Source: Atherix ibis (taxonomy: Eukaryota; Arthropoda; Insecta; Diptera; Athericidae). Taken from it: DNA of 64,000 nucleotides. The translations under genes and the position numbers were made by a program. The stretch lies in the NCBI GenBank assembly GCA_958298945.1, contig OY282609.1, forward strand, positions 10,026,326-10,090,325. Direction: 5' to 3'. Shown here one piece after another: positions 9,721 to 22,345 of the stretch. Every line of letters starts with the position of its first letter. Within the stretch, counting starts at the first letter, position 1. The notes beneath the pieces were generated by a model. That model was not told the DNA's origin, ran no database searches, and saw only the letters and a list, made by a program, of their open reading frames with translations.

Positions 9721-12700
9721 GTCTGCACATACGAAAGCTAATCAGACTTAGATATAAAATGCGGTTATGTGTCTTGAATCTGATTCTTTATTTTATGAGA
9801 AAATTTTCGCCAATTTTTTATCCGTTCAACAAAAAATATTTACCCAAGTCTGGGCAAAATCTCCAGCTTAGACAAATAAGGGCAAGATTAGAAGAGAATT
9901 GGTTGAGATGAAGAAAAACATTAAAATTTACCGATTCTTTCTTCAAAGAACGAAGCTATTCCCACAAAGCCAGAAGTTCAATTTATTGTTTGAGTGGAGA
10001 AAAAAGGCTAATGCCAATGCACATTTTTGTATAATGGATACTGAATAAATGGGAAAAAATTGAAGTAAAACACAGAAAATGGCCACCTCCACTAGCGTCA
10101 AGTTTGGCAAATCACTTGAATTCAAAGCTCGTTTGGCGACACACTGACTCAACTGTCTGCCAAAAAATACTCTTTTGCTCCAAATAAAAAAAGAAATAAG
10201 GTCATGCACCTCAAAAAGACTATATTCGATGCATACAAATTATTACATAACTAACAATTTTTGGATTATCTATTAAAAAAATTATAAAATTGAGATTTTG
10301 TTAAACAATCGAAATTTAAAGTACTTTTAAACGTTTATCCACTCTATGGTTTGGAAACTATAAAAAAATTAAGTAATATAATAATTCGAATAAAGTTTAA
10401 ATTTTTATTTTGTTATATTTTTTAAGCATTGGCATTTTTTATTAATTAAAATAAATTTTAAATTCGATCACAAATTTTCTTACAGGACTCGAACCTTTTG
10501 AGATAATTTTTAAAAATTTTTTTGCAAATATTGGATGTTAATTCGGCCATTACTTGAAAAATTTTGATTTTAAAATGCTCTAAAGGTTGCAAAATATCTG
10601 CATTAATATAATTTGTTACTAAAATTTACAAAAAATAGTTTATGACATAAAATTACACGATGTCGGAACCCAATTGACGTCACATACCCTGAGATCATTT
10701 CGCACAATAGAGATAATATTTTCCAACATATTCACCGACCAAGGAATAAGCGTCCTTAATCTCATCTAAATAAATCATATCTTAAATAATAGATATATAT
10801 TTAACAACAGTTAAATAACAAGACTCTACTTTTTAAATTATAATATGGATAATTTTATACTTTTACCATCGACATTTAAAAAATCAACATTTTAATATCC
10901 ATAAATATTTTTCTTTATAAGAGAAAGCTTGAATAATTTAATACCTTTTAAGATGTTTACTCAAATCGATCAGTATTTCTTATTAAATTTGGAAAAGATT
11001 TTTTGAATTTAGATGCTAAAAATTCCAAGAATATTTTGTAATAAGTCTTATTTAGTGAAGTACTTTGACATATTTGAACTTTAATTATGGAAATATTTTT
11101 TTTACAACTGAAGAACCAATTAAATTATCCAAAAACAGAAAAGAAAATATATTATTTCATATTTTTCATAATGACTGATTATTAAATATTTAAAATAAAA
11201 CAAACTTCCATAATAATGCGAGCAATTTTTAAGTCAGTGGGTGGAGAGTTGTTTTTTTTTTCGTTTTCATTTTGAAGCTTTTCAGTAAGAATTTTTTGAG
11301 AAAAGATAAACACAAACAATTATTTTCACTAATATTTGATTATTTTGTTCTTGGTACTTTTTTGTTTGAGTTACGCACATAAAATATGAAAATGGTAATT
11401 TTTCGTTAAAAAAGAATACAATTTGTCTTGAGGAAGTAGAAAATCCTTAAATGACGTGAAAATCAAGAAGACGAATTGAAAACTACCATCGACGTGGCAT
11501 CTGTGCTGGGGTGAAAATTTGCCTATAGACGTTCCTCAATTTCTCAACGATCCTATCTTACTTCAAAGTTTTCACAAAATACGAGTACCACCACGTAAAA
11601 GTACATAATTTATCGCTACACCGCCTCGTGTACTTACTTTTCTGTACTTTTTTACTTTTAGTAAAATGTCTTGCAGAAAGAAAACTTTTAATTGTACACA
11701 CTGAGTAAATGAGACTTTATGTTTACACAACGAGAGTAGGGAACAAAATTTATGGTCACAATTTTATGTCATTGCATCTCGTTTGGGTGGTAGCAACAAT
11801 TCACCTGTCAAAAATTTACTATTTCCAACTTTCACATGCACAAAAGTTACCAAAAGAATAACTTGGAATTTCAGAATACACTGCAAATTAAGTTGTCTTC
11901 TTTGGTTGACTTAATGTTATACTGTTTATCTTAAAAAGAAGAGAAAAAAAACAAAAAGGACACAAAAAAAGTAATCTATTTTTTTTTGGGCTTTCAGCTC
12001 ATATAAGACGTGTAATTTTGTAGCTTGGAGCTTTCATCGAAAATAAATACAAAGCGAATAAAAAATTCATTTCATAAATGGTCACATCATTATTCATATT
12101 AGAATAGAGGTTTTTTGTTAGGAAAATTGAAATGTGGCAAAATTTAAATATAAAAACCAACCCTTCATACTTAAGTTGTCAAATATTTTCAACTGCCACT
12201 CGAAGGGCATATGAAAATTTTTCAAATCATGAAAGGATCTCTGCTAACTTTTCTTCATTTTTTATACTTTCTAACTTTTTGAGTATTATTATGCCAATTT
12301 AAGGTTTTATATATGGTTTAAGGATGTAACTCTTATATAAATATGACAAAATGCTCAAGATCATAGCGGTTAAAAGGGGTTGAAGAAAAAGTTGGGCATA
12401 ATTTTTGCATGGATAGGAAGCAAAAAACTAACTGAAAATTGTATAAAATATGTAAGAGAAAAGGAGACAACGAGAAAAAAAAGTTCGATGATAATAAATA
12501 ACAAAAGGGTGTGCATGTTGTAAAATATAAATAAGGCTAAAAGAAATCTAGATAGATGTGGGAGACACATTCAAACTGAAATAGGGAACGCGATTTTTCA
12601 TGAAATTGGAAAGCTCAAATTGCTTCGATAGGAAACTGAAAATTTTGTAATAACGAGTCGGCAGAAATGGCAATTTATTTTAGAGAATTCAAAGGTCATT

Positions 12701-12785
12701 TTCATAGCGAAAACAAATTTCATAATAATTTTACTTTTTCAATATTTTGCTTAAAAATTAATTCTATTTTAGCTTTAAGTTTTTA
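9721..12785. other. Long AT-rich stretch without a recognisable gene
   Basis: Open frames here (such as 9943-10209 minus and 12370-12570 minus) are short, low-complexity and without motifs. Probably intron or intergenic DNA. Confidence 0.35.
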
Positions 12786-12789
12786 TAAA

Positions 12790-13370
12790 AAAATTTCAAT
12801 GTAAATTTTTATTGAGCATTTTTACTGAGAATCTTTACTGAACATTTTTACTGGGCCTTTTTACTGGGCATTTTTACTGAGCATCTTCACTGTTTCTTTT
12901 TACAGCGCTTATTTACTGAGTATTTTTACTGTAAATTTTTACTAAGCATTTTTACTGAGCATTTGTACTGAGAATCTTTACTGAAAATTTTTACTGGGCA
13001 TTTTTACTGGGCATTTTTACTGAGCATCTTCACTGTTTCTTTTTACAGCGCATTTTTACTGGGTATTTTTACTGTAAATTTTTACTAAGCATTTTTGCTG
13101 GACATTTTTATTGAGCATCTTCACTAATTATGTTTAGAGAGCATTTTTACTGAGCATTTTTACTAGGGGTTTTTACTGTACATTTTTACTGAGCATTTTA
13201 ACTGAGCATTTTTGCTGAGCATTTTAACTGAGCATTTTGAGTGCGCATTTTTACTAAGCATTTTTACTGTAAATTTTTACTACACATTTTTACTAAAAAT
13301 TTTTACTGAGCCTTCTTACTGAAAATTTTTACTGAAAACAGTTTTCCTGAGCATTTTTTTTTTGTAAGAA
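12790..13370. repeat. Tandem array, 13-bp unit (actgagcattttt), with a 143-bp higher-order repeat
   Basis: This is the same 13-bp family as at 6830-7500, but the dominant unit is actgagcattttt. Marked variants recur exactly 143 bp apart, which is 11 x 13. The variant gagaatcttt is at 12827 and 12970, and gagcatcttc followed by a tttctttttacagcg block is at 12879 and 13022. A partial third copy begins at 13113, 91 bp (7 x 13) further on. Confidence 0.92.
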
Positions 13371-13985
13371 ATTTTCTACTAAAAATTTTTACAGAAAATT
13401 TTCTAGTAGAAATTTGTATAGAAAATTTTCTACTAGAAATTTTTATAGAAAATTTTTTACTGGTCAATTTTATAGGACATTTTTGCTAGAAATTTTTACA
13501 GAAAATTTCCGACTGAAAATTTTTTTACGACTGGAAATTTTTATAGAAAATTTCCGCCTGAAAATTGTTATAGAAAAATTTCGACTGGAAATTTTTATAG
13601 AAAATTTCCGCCTGAAAATTGTTATAGAAAAATTTCGACTGGAAATTGTTATAGAAAATTTTCGACTGGAAATTTTTATAGAAAATTTTCGACTGGAAAT
13701 TTTTATAGAAAATTTTCAACTGGAAATTTTTATAGAAAATTTTCGACTTTTAATTTTTATAGAAAATTTTCGACTGGAAATTGTTATAGAAAATTTTCGA
13801 CTGGAAATTGTTATAGAAAATTTTCGACTGGAAATTGTTATAGAAAATTTTCGACTGGAAATTTTTATAGAAAATTTTCGACTGCAAATTTTTATAGGAA
13901 ATGTTCCACTACAAAGTTTCTTATAGAAAATTTGTACCGAAAATTTTAATAGAAAATTTGTACCAAAAATTTCTATGGAAAATTT
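13371..13985. repeat. Minisatellite, 27-bp unit that is a 13+14 dimer of the same core
   Basis: The 27-bp unit (gactggaaatttttatagaa then aattttc) is repeated about 20 times between roughly 13520 and 13890, with decayed units on both sides. It splits into actggaaattttt (13) plus atagaaaattttcg (14), so it looks like a dimerised form of the neighbouring 13-mer. Each unit contains the palindrome gaaaattttc. Because 27 is divisible by three, the array stays open over 170 codons on the plus strand (unit FRLEIFIEN) and over long stretches of two minus-strand frames. This is not evidence of a gene. Confidence 0.93.
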
Positions 13986-15300
13986 TTCTTTTGTACATAA
14001 AATGATGTGTTCAGATTTGAAAGAGTAGCCATACTTGCTGACGTACACGAAAAATTATTTCAACAAATTATCTAATGTATTTTGTTGAAATAAAATAAAC
14101 CACATTAATTTATACAAGTTTAACTAAAGTATTTGACTAAAATATGAAAACTTTCATTTTAAATAGTAAATAGTTAATAAAAAAGTTTTATAAACTAAAA
14201 TATAAAAATAAATTCTAGTAAATAGTAAAAAATTGCAAAGTTCTAATAACATAAATTTTCTTAGACTTTTTGTTCCCAGATAACTTAGTATGTGACATTA
14301 TCTTTTTGTATTATTTTTGTGCACCTTACGAGATAGCGTCTATTTAAAAAGATAACATCTTGAGTTATAATAACAATTTCCTTTTCATCCTTACTTAACC
14401 CTTTTGGATATAGTATGTTATATTCTTGTGCACTGACACTAAATTGGCATAGTTTGAAATATCCTTCTGCTCTTCAAATCCATTTATAAATTATAAAATT
14501 TTCATTTGAGTCCTTGGGGAATAAATTTTGAAGAGTATAAGGGAATACATGTCTTATTCATGCATATATACATACATAATTATCATTGAAAATGCAATCT
14601 GCACTTTAATAAGTATTTAAAAAAATGAATATTTCGTATAAAAAATTTTCCAGTGCTGTTATTTACACCGTAGTTTTTTTGTTAATAAGAATTAACTAAA
14701 ATTACTTATGTTTTTGAGAATTTCAGTAAGTGAATTTATTTATTTTTATTTAAAATTATAAAAGTATATTTTTAAAATAATTTTTATAAAAGCACACTTT
14801 TCTATTTGAATATACTTGCTTGGTTGAAGTATATTCTGCAGAATATGTTCAAAAATCTTTCTCGAACACTAACGATTTGTATATAGTCAGAGTTAATTTG
14901 AAAGCATTTCCTCTCATTTCTTAATCCTTATTTTATATTTTATAATTGTAAAAATATAAATAAAATGTTAAAATGAAAAGAAATTAATTTTTTATAGTTA
15001 AAACATGCTCAATTTTACTAAGCTTTTTATCTTCAGTATTTAAAAAAAAATATTACTGGCGAAAATATCTCTTCTATTTGGTATAAAAAATAATTTTCTT
15101 ATAAAAATTCAAAATAAGTGCTATTATTTTCTAAGTATTAAAAAATATAGCTTGTAAAAATTAATTATATTGAAAAATATTTTACTAAAAAATTATAGTA
15201 AAATTTTTTATTTTAAAAATATTTTTTGAAAATTTATCTATAATAATTATTATTTGTAAATAAATATTGAATTTGTAATTATTATTGTAAATAAATATCT
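13986..15300. other. AT-rich sequence without a recognisable gene
   Basis: Very AT-rich, with many A/T homopolymer runs and no frame of note. The last 60 bases before the LINE contain the direct repeat tattgtaaataaatat in slightly varied form. Confidence 0.35.
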
Positions 15301-16415
15301 GGCTTTAGACCAAACTGCTCCTGTGTTGATCACATCAGCAGCCTAAGAATGATCATTGAACAGTCGAACGAATGGAACAGCCCGCTCTATCTTCTCTTCG
15401 TTGACTTCGAAAGAGCCTTCGACATGATTTCTCGCGACGCCATCTGGAGTGCTCTGGCTGAACAAGGCATCCGACAGGCCATCATCGATCTCATCCGAGA
15501 ACTATATCGTGAGGCCCTGTGTAGAGTGCGCTTCAAAGGACGAAACAGCGATCCATTCAACATCTCGAGAGGAGTCAGGCAGGGTTGCGTAATTTCGCCT
15601 ATCCTCTTCATAATCGCCGTAGACCTAGTCATTCAATGCACTAACAACACAGCCAGCAACGGTATCCAGTGGACACTGCGTGAGAAGCTCCAGGACCTGT
15701 ACTACGTCAACGATATATGCCTCATGTCCCACACCTTCAACGGCATTCAGCAGAAACTGAATGCTCTGGCCTCCAACGCCGAAGAAGTGGGGATGAGAAT
15801 CAACATCAAGAAGACCAAATTGATGCGTATCGGCGCCACCTGCGAGAGGCCCTTGATGCTACACGGTAGATGTCGGAAAGTTCTGTTACCTTGGCAGCAT
15901 GCTCAGCAAGGATGGTGGAACTGAAACAGACATCCAAACGCGCATCAACAAGGCGCGACAAGCGTACACCTCACTTGGGAACGTGTGGCGTTCCAACCAC
16001 CTCTCCATAGCACTCAAACTTCGAATATTCAGTTCAAACGTCAAGCCAGTCCTGCTGTACGGCTGCGAAACATGGAAAGTAACCAACAGCACGACTCGTA
16101 AGCCTCAAACATTTGTGAACAGATGCTTGAGGCGTATAAGCAAGATCTTCTGGCCGATCTGACATCAAACGCAGGAAATGGAGTTGGATTGGCCACACCT
16201 TGCGAAAACCACCTACGGACATAGCAATGATGGCACTAGATTGGAACCCACAGGGCAATTGCAGCAGAGGACGACCAAGGACCACTTGGAGAAGATCAGT
16301 CGAGCGCGAACACCAACAAATTGGCAAGTCATGGTCGGAAGTGAAAAGGCTAGCCCAAGACAGAAGCAGATGGAGAGAGTTCACAGAGTCTCTAGTGCCG
16401 CTATATGCTCCATAG
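15301..16415 (+). pseudogene. LINE reverse transcriptase and C-terminal domain, broken
   Basis: Frame 15301-15924 carries RT motifs in order: the fingers/palm entry LLFVDFERAFDMISRDAIW (motif A Asp in FVDFERAFD), SRGVRQGCVISPILF (motif B), and the active-site motif at 15703-15714, which reads YVND instead of the usual F/Y-A-D-D. The first catalytic Asp of the pair is therefore replaced by Asn. A frameshift near 15866 moves the protein to CYLGSMLSKDGGTETDIQTR (15880-16162). A further deletion follows FWPI, after which WSWIGHTLRKPPTDIAM and GRPRTTWRRSVE continue to 16415. The residue change alone predicts loss of polymerase activity. Confidence 0.88.
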
Positions 16416-16515
16416 GAGCAATTGTGTCTCATGTCTATGTGTATAAAATGCATATATGCGTTATGTAAAAACTGTACAATAACGTAGAAATGAAAAACCT
16501 GTCAAATAAAAAAAA
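15301..16515 (+). mobile_element. 5'-truncated LINE (non-LTR) relic, GC-richer than its surroundings
   Basis: The element begins abruptly inside a reverse transcriptase (GFRPNCSCVDHI at 15301) and ends in an A-rich tail near 16500-16515. Abrupt 5' truncation plus an A-tail is the signature of target-primed reverse transcription. Its base composition stands out sharply from the AT-rich flanks. I could not identify a target-site duplication. The ending motif W-x-W-I-G-H-T-L-R-K-P-P and the G-R-P-R-x-T-W-R-R block place it in a widespread LINE type often annotated as an RTE- or CR1-like pol. I leave the clade open. Confidence 0.9.
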
Positions 16516-17920
16516 AAGTTTTCTCAAAAATTAAGCTTATTAAAATATTTATTTACTTATTTAAGTTAGGCTTTTTTGTAAAATTTGATAAATCCTTGCT
16601 GTTAACACGTGATATAATCAGATTTGCCTTAGAAAAAATTATTTTTTTGTTGTTATAACCATAATAGATATTCGACTTTAATCAACAATAAAAAAAGGGT
16701 TGGTACCTGCGTAATTTTATTTACTTCAAAGATCAACTATACTATATCTTAATGTTTGGATCGTTTTTAGAAGAAAAAAATAAATGTCTTGGGTTGTTCC
16801 CCTTTTTTAATAGAATTTTCTATTGTGTACAAATTGATTTGTTTTTTTTTGTCGATTACAAATTTACTTGGAAATATTTGTCTCCTTTTTCTTAGGATGT
16901 TTTAGTTTTTAATACTTTTTTCGATTTGTTCATAAATCAATTTGTTAGAAATAGACAAAAGCAAACTTTATCTAACATAATAAAAAAGCACATCTTCCTG
17001 GATGGTTTATATTTTGTCTTTTTTCCTTTTTCAGTTTTTATACACATTTTTTGTATAGAAAAATATATGAATACTTGTCATTCTATGTGATATTTTTATA
17101 CGACTAAAAATCAAATATAAAAAAAATTATTATTCGTAAAAGAAAATCAAATCCGATCTTTTTTGCTACAAATATATTTGAGTATTGATAACATTTTACA
17201 TCTTATGATTCTTTTGAATATGTTTCAATATCATCTAATAGACACGTCAGAATATTTTCACAAACGAATATGAATTTTTGTAAATATATCAGAAAAAAAC
17301 ATACCTAGGGAGAAAATATTTTTCCTTAACAATTTATTGAGATACAATGGGAAAAATCAAGAATCAGCAGAAAAAGGTACGAAAAGAAAATATCGCTTAC
17401 GTATTGGGAAAATGTCAATTTCTCTTTCAGAATTTATTGAATTTTCAGATAAAAACAATGAAATGCCAAAAATAACTTCGATAAGATATGTGTTTATAAA
17501 GACAATATTGAAAGGACGAATAGAAATGAAGAAAATCAACTTCCTTCTCTAACAGATAGACAGCAGATATTAGATAATAAATATGGTAGTATGTGCGAGT
17601 GTGCCTTTTCAATCATTTTTGATCCGTCAGGTATCGTATCGGTATGCTTCTGATAATAGCAGATTTATTTCTATTTTCGATAATAATATTACGCAATATT
17701 TTCTTCTTGATTTTTATTTTTTTATATTCTATTTATCTATAAGGTAAAAACTTTATTTATACGAATTCTCTTATATGTAGATAGTGTACATTATATTCGT
17801 TATTAGAAAATTATTTTGAAAAAGTTTTCTTGTCATTAAATTGAATCTGAAAATAAAGATTTAAAAAAAAATTAAAATTAAAATTTTTTTTCTCAATTTT
17901 ATTTTTTATCTACGACTGAG
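16516..17920. other. AT-rich sequence without a recognisable gene
   Basis: No motif-bearing frame. The 17337-17552 open stretch is low-complexity and is mirrored by an opposite-strand ORF. Confidence 0.35.
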
Positions 17921-17923
17921 GTC

Positions 17924-18103
17924 AAATATCTAGAGGTCATTCTGGACTAAAAATTACTGAAATAAAATATCTACAGGTCATTCTGGACCAAGAATTGACA
18001 ATTGGCCTTGTCATAGCCTCTTCGTTAAAACCTGAGGTCTGGTACTAAAAATGATACAGTAGCTCTTGTTTGGTGGCCAAAGGCTCTTGTTTGGTAGCCT
18101 AAG
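17924..18103. repeat. Two short tandem duplications inside the LINE relic
   Basis: The block aaatatctagaggtcattct at 17924 recurs at 17965 (period 41), and gctcttgtttggtggcc at 18062 recurs at 18083 (period 21). Both duplications add extra codons to pol and must have arisen after, or during, its decay. Confidence 0.85.
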
Positions 18104-19190
18104 GTTGAACAACGTACTGTCCAGACAGTCCTTCATAAAGTTCAAAGATTGGCATGCTTGGATATTACAGGGGTCCTAATAATTTGCCCCATGACAGCTC
18201 TTGCAGGTCTTGTAGACCTGCTCCCTTTGAATTTACATATTAAAAAGGAAGTGGCTATAGGAGACTCTAGTTAGGATTTTCCAAAACTATTAAACCACGT
18301 GACCTGTTTGGACATCTTAAGTTTGTATCGGACCTAAAAAAAATTCCAGGAAGCCAATTATCTCTTAGATGCAATACCGAGGAAACCTAACTTAAACAAG
18401 TCCTTTAAAGAAATTCTCACGGAAGGATTAACTTTGGAAGGAGAGAGGGCCTTTTGGATCAAGAGTAGTTATACCTAATTACCGTCTATCTAAGGCCCTT
18501 GATAAATCCCCATCCATTTTTCAGGCAGATATACGTGCCATAGAGCTTTGTGCTAGAGAGGGTATCAGAAGAAACCTACCTAACGTAGCGATCTAGACTA
18601 TATCATACAGTCAAGCTGCATTGAAAGTTCTTGTCTTCTCTATTGCTAAATCAACTGGCCAAATATTATAAAATAACTTTTTTGTGGGTGCCAGATCAAG
18701 AGGATATTGAAGGCACTGAAATAGCTGACGGAAATTTGCTCGGTTCGTTGGACCGGAACCCTTCTGTCGCTATCCAAAGTAGAATTCCCGGAGCATGTAT
18801 CACTCTAAAATATTCATCGGCTTTTTAAAAAAAAAAAAGACGGCAGAGGTCTTTAAACTCAACAAATTTGTCCTGAGGCTACTCACTGGCCATTGTCTGT
18901 TAAAATATCATTTCAATAGATGGCTAAATCTAACACGACAATCTGTCATTTTTGATCCCAAGAGGGTGAAACGTCGGAGCATCTACTTTGCCATTGACCA
19001 CCAGGAACTTCGCCATCTTGGTTTAGGATTTTCTGATCCCAATGAGATTACCAGGCTACCAATCAACAGAATATTGAGGTTCACTGAAAGCCTCAATATT
19101 ACTTTTAACTGAGTTAGGGTTATTCATCCTTATTGGTCGCAGTAGTTTTGAGACTCTGTGCCTCTTGCTACCCTTCTTATTTATTATAAT
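17925..19190 (+). mobile_element. RNase-H-bearing LINE relic (I/LOA-like), 3' half of pol
   Basis: Several frames in order follow the C-terminal half of an RNase-H-type LINE polyprotein. Near 17924 it reads VKYLEVILD. After 18085 it reads LVWWPKVEQRTVQTVLHKVQ then RLACLGITGVLITCPMTALA, the thumb block that precedes RNase H in these elements. At 18640-18730 it reads LAKYYKITFLWVPDQEDIEG then TEIADGN, the RNase H end with its last acidic residue in the E-x-A-D segment. At 18860-18905 it reads FVLRLLTGHCLLKYHF, the post-RNase-H block. Stops and shifts are frequent, so this is an old copy. Confidence 0.75.
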
Positions 19191-19234
19191 TATCTACAAT
19201 TGCAAATATAATTTACAATATCGTAAAACAATTA

Positions 19235-20235
19235 AATGGAAGTTTTTTCCATCTAATGAAGATTCTAATAAGTCTCAGGACCACTGTTTCATCAGCCTCC
19301 GATGAGTGTTTTTCAGGAGGATAATAGAAGAGTGCTCTCTTTTGGTTGCAGGTGCATCAACAACTTTGCGGAGGATCTCGAATTGCAATTCAATAAATCA
19401 ATTTCATAAGTTCAAATTGGTCTTCTAATTGTATTGTATTAAAAGTTTACTACTTATTTTTAGTTTTGAATAATTTTTGAGAAACTCCTACCCAATGCAC
19501 TTTAATACCGTGTGGAGTCATATTACCATCAAACCATAAGAGGTAAGTGGTTTATGGTAAATAGTAAAAGTAATGTGAGCACTTTTTTTATTGATTTAGC
19601 TTCACTCGCCATCTGATAAACTGGGATTGAAGATTTTTTGATATGGGATTGTAAATTATTAGAAGGCCACCCCAAATTTATATGGATAGTAACTCTGGCC
19701 ATATCACATCTCCGTATATGGGTATTAATACTTCCTATTATATTCAAATATTATTTAAAATGGGACCAAAAATACTGCCCTGTAGAACATCATCTAAAAT
19801 AGGATATATTTCTGAGAATTCTGTTTGAAATCATTCTTATAAGAGATACGAGCTTAAGATATGGTTGTTTTGTAAAGTGAGGAAAGGTCTTGAGTATCGA
19901 CAAGAATCCAGGATATCACAGGCAGTCAAAAGGATTCTTCCTTTTTATGTTTTAAACTCATAATTATTATTATATGTTCATATCAGAAGCCAAATTGGTA
20001 ATAAGGAATAATATTCTGATCATCACGGAATTGATAGAGTCTTTTTAATAGAAACTTTCCAAAATTGTATTCAATAATTTGTAAGAGAGACTTAGATGAA
20101 AAAATTATGGGTTTATGCGATTTAAGGATAATTTTAATAACTGATAATTTTCTGAGAAAGGAAAAATATGCAAGGAAAGGAAACATTTTTTTTTTGCTGG
20201 AAATTTTCAATATATTCTAAACAAATATTTTACAA
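19235..20235 (-). mobile_element. J1-like Jockey retrotransposon relic
   Basis: On the minus strand, 19983-20210 reads KPIIFSSKSLLQIIEYNFGK then FLLKRLYQFRDDQNIIPYYQ and FGF. This is the reverse-transcriptase segment that reads YRPISLLPMLSKILEKLILK...HQFGFR in the best J1 copy. Further along, pieces around 19560-19580 match HVTFT and around 19370-19390 match the LQSRILRKIVNA region. It shares a closer subtype with the fragment at 62700-62910 (aatttcataagttcaaattg). No continuous frame remains. Confidence 0.7.
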
Positions 20236-21955
20236 ATAATTTTTAATATCTAATTGAAAATTCTCTCTTTTACGAGTATATTAAAATATTTTCCATTGAA
20301 AATCTGTTTTCTCGAAGAAAACAGGACAGCTTCTTAAATTGTATTGTATTTTATATACTTGGAAAATGTTCAACAATAACTTTTAAACTCTTAATAATGG
20401 AGAATTTTAGAAGAAACTAAAAGGTTACGAATAAAAGAATAGTTTTTTTTTCATAAAAAAAAGTAGAAAAATAGATGCAAAAACAGGCACAAAAAATTAA
20501 TACCACAATCTAATATACGAGAAAATAGCTTAATGTCTAAAGATAAGTTAAATTAAATTACAATTTCTGACAGGTTGTTGATTAATTATAGTATCTAAAA
20601 TAGAAGAAATATATGTCTGAGATATGACAGAAGAATAAATAATAATAGCTTCCTTAGGCATTCTATTTTTCTTGGCCTAATTTCAGTTTTATCTCAATTT
20701 TCCCTTGCTACAGGTAAACTGATACTCGTACCACCTCTACTATAGTAATGAGAAAAGTATAATTTTTTATCTTAACTTTTCCATCCAATTGGTCTCTTAT
20801 TTTTTCATAATTTTTTTTTTACCTTTTTTCCGTTTATTTTTTAAACTCTTCTTTGTTGTTAAAAAATATATTTTTTACTAGATTTTCTCATAATAAATAT
20901 GTACTGAACAATTTCGCTTTGAATAAACTTTCGTTTTAATTTTAGTTTTTTACGCTTTTATATAGTTTAATAAATTGAACAAATGTACTCGACAGTTTTT
21001 ATGATAAATGCTAGTACAAACCGCATCTGCAAAATCATACACAAACAACATAATAAACAAAATATGCTCCTATTAGGAGATTTTTTTTATTTGTTTTCTA
21101 AATACAATTTTAACGTAGTTTTAAACTTTTCCAAATAATCCATGGAAATTTAGCGCAGATTTTGGTATTTTTATTCTTTTTTTTAAAAATAAAATAAGTT
21201 CTTTTATAGGTGAAATTTGTTGAATAGTAATTTTATTTATATTCAAAAAAAAATTTAGTTTATTATCTACAAAGACAAGGACGTATATTTTTCCCATAAA
21301 TTAATGTATACTTTTGCTGTGGAGGTAAAGATTTGTTCCTAAAAACAAAACAAAAAACGGATACTATCATCGTAAGTTTTTCTGTATTTAAATAATGGAA
21401 AAATGTAAAAATAAGGTTAAACTTTTTATAATTATATAAAATTATTGTACGTTTCGTTTTTTTTTTATTTTAGATTTATGGTTAAAATATTTTTTTTTTC
21501 GTAATACTTTCAAGGGAAATTTTTCTTATGGAAATAATATTGTGAGTATTATTATGAATATGAGAAAAACTCAAAAACAAATTATTTGGATATGAAAATT
21601 GATAGCGGAACTTAAAACTAAGTTTATTTTCCTCACTAAACCATATTGTAATATTCATTTACTAAGGCAACAACTATCCTTATAAGCTCTGTAGTAAAGC
21701 TTGACTATATTTTATCCTAAGAAACAGAATTTAAGAATAAGAAAATTTTAGGAACTATTATGTTTTGAAGAAAAAATTTATATATTTATTAAAATATAGG
21801 TTTTTTTTTCTAAATATAAATAAAGGATTCGCCAATTCGTGCTTTAGATAGAAAAGTTAAATAAACTATTTTAAATAAGTTAAATTTAAGTTTGGTAAAA
21901 TTTTTATTTCATTAAAGTGCATAAATTTTTCTATTAAATCATTACTTGGCGTAAA
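20236..21955. other. AT-rich sequence without a recognisable gene
   Basis: Homopolymer-rich; no frame with motifs. Confidence 0.35.
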
Positions 21956-21957
21956 TT

Positions 21958-22345
21958 TGTGCCATTAAAATGAATTAAAATTCAATGGCGTCAAATCGAA
22001 CGATCTTGGATACGAATTGACTTCATTAAATTTCGAAATAACTGGTATGGTAATTTTTTGACCAATAAAGCAAAAATGTTCTGTATTTGTATTGCTTATG
22101 TGTGGTTTAAATTAAAATCTATAAGTTTGGCCCAAAACAAATTTAGTAATCATGAGGTTATAGCACCTTCTTCATTAGTTGTCTTCTTCATTTTCAAATA
22201 TATACGGCCCAGCAACACTGTCAGAATCAAATGCATAGTAAAAAGCCATTTTTTTGTAAATACAATGGCTATTGGTTAGTCAATTATTAATATTTAGAGT
22301 TCTAAATACCCTAGTAAGAAATGAACCTCATCGTTAGGGAAAATT
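21958..22345 (-). mobile_element. DD41D-type mariner relic
   Basis: Read on the minus strand from 22345 downwards, the order of motifs is that of the DD41D transposases at 39787 and 57255. KIFPNDEVHFLLGYL (first Asp in NDEVHF) comes first, then GPYIFENEED near 22190, then a nucleotide-level match to the PPRSCDLTPLDYF coding block at 21975-22010 (compare tccaagatcgttcgatttga with the block in the 40.7-kb copy). No frame is continuous and I could not find terminal repeats. Confidence 0.6.

Noticed and set aside
13414..13926. Repeat protein gene (170 codons, FRLEIFIEN units)
   Set aside because: The frame is open only because the unit is 27 bp without a stop. The opposite strand is open too, and there are no flanking exons or regulatory signals.
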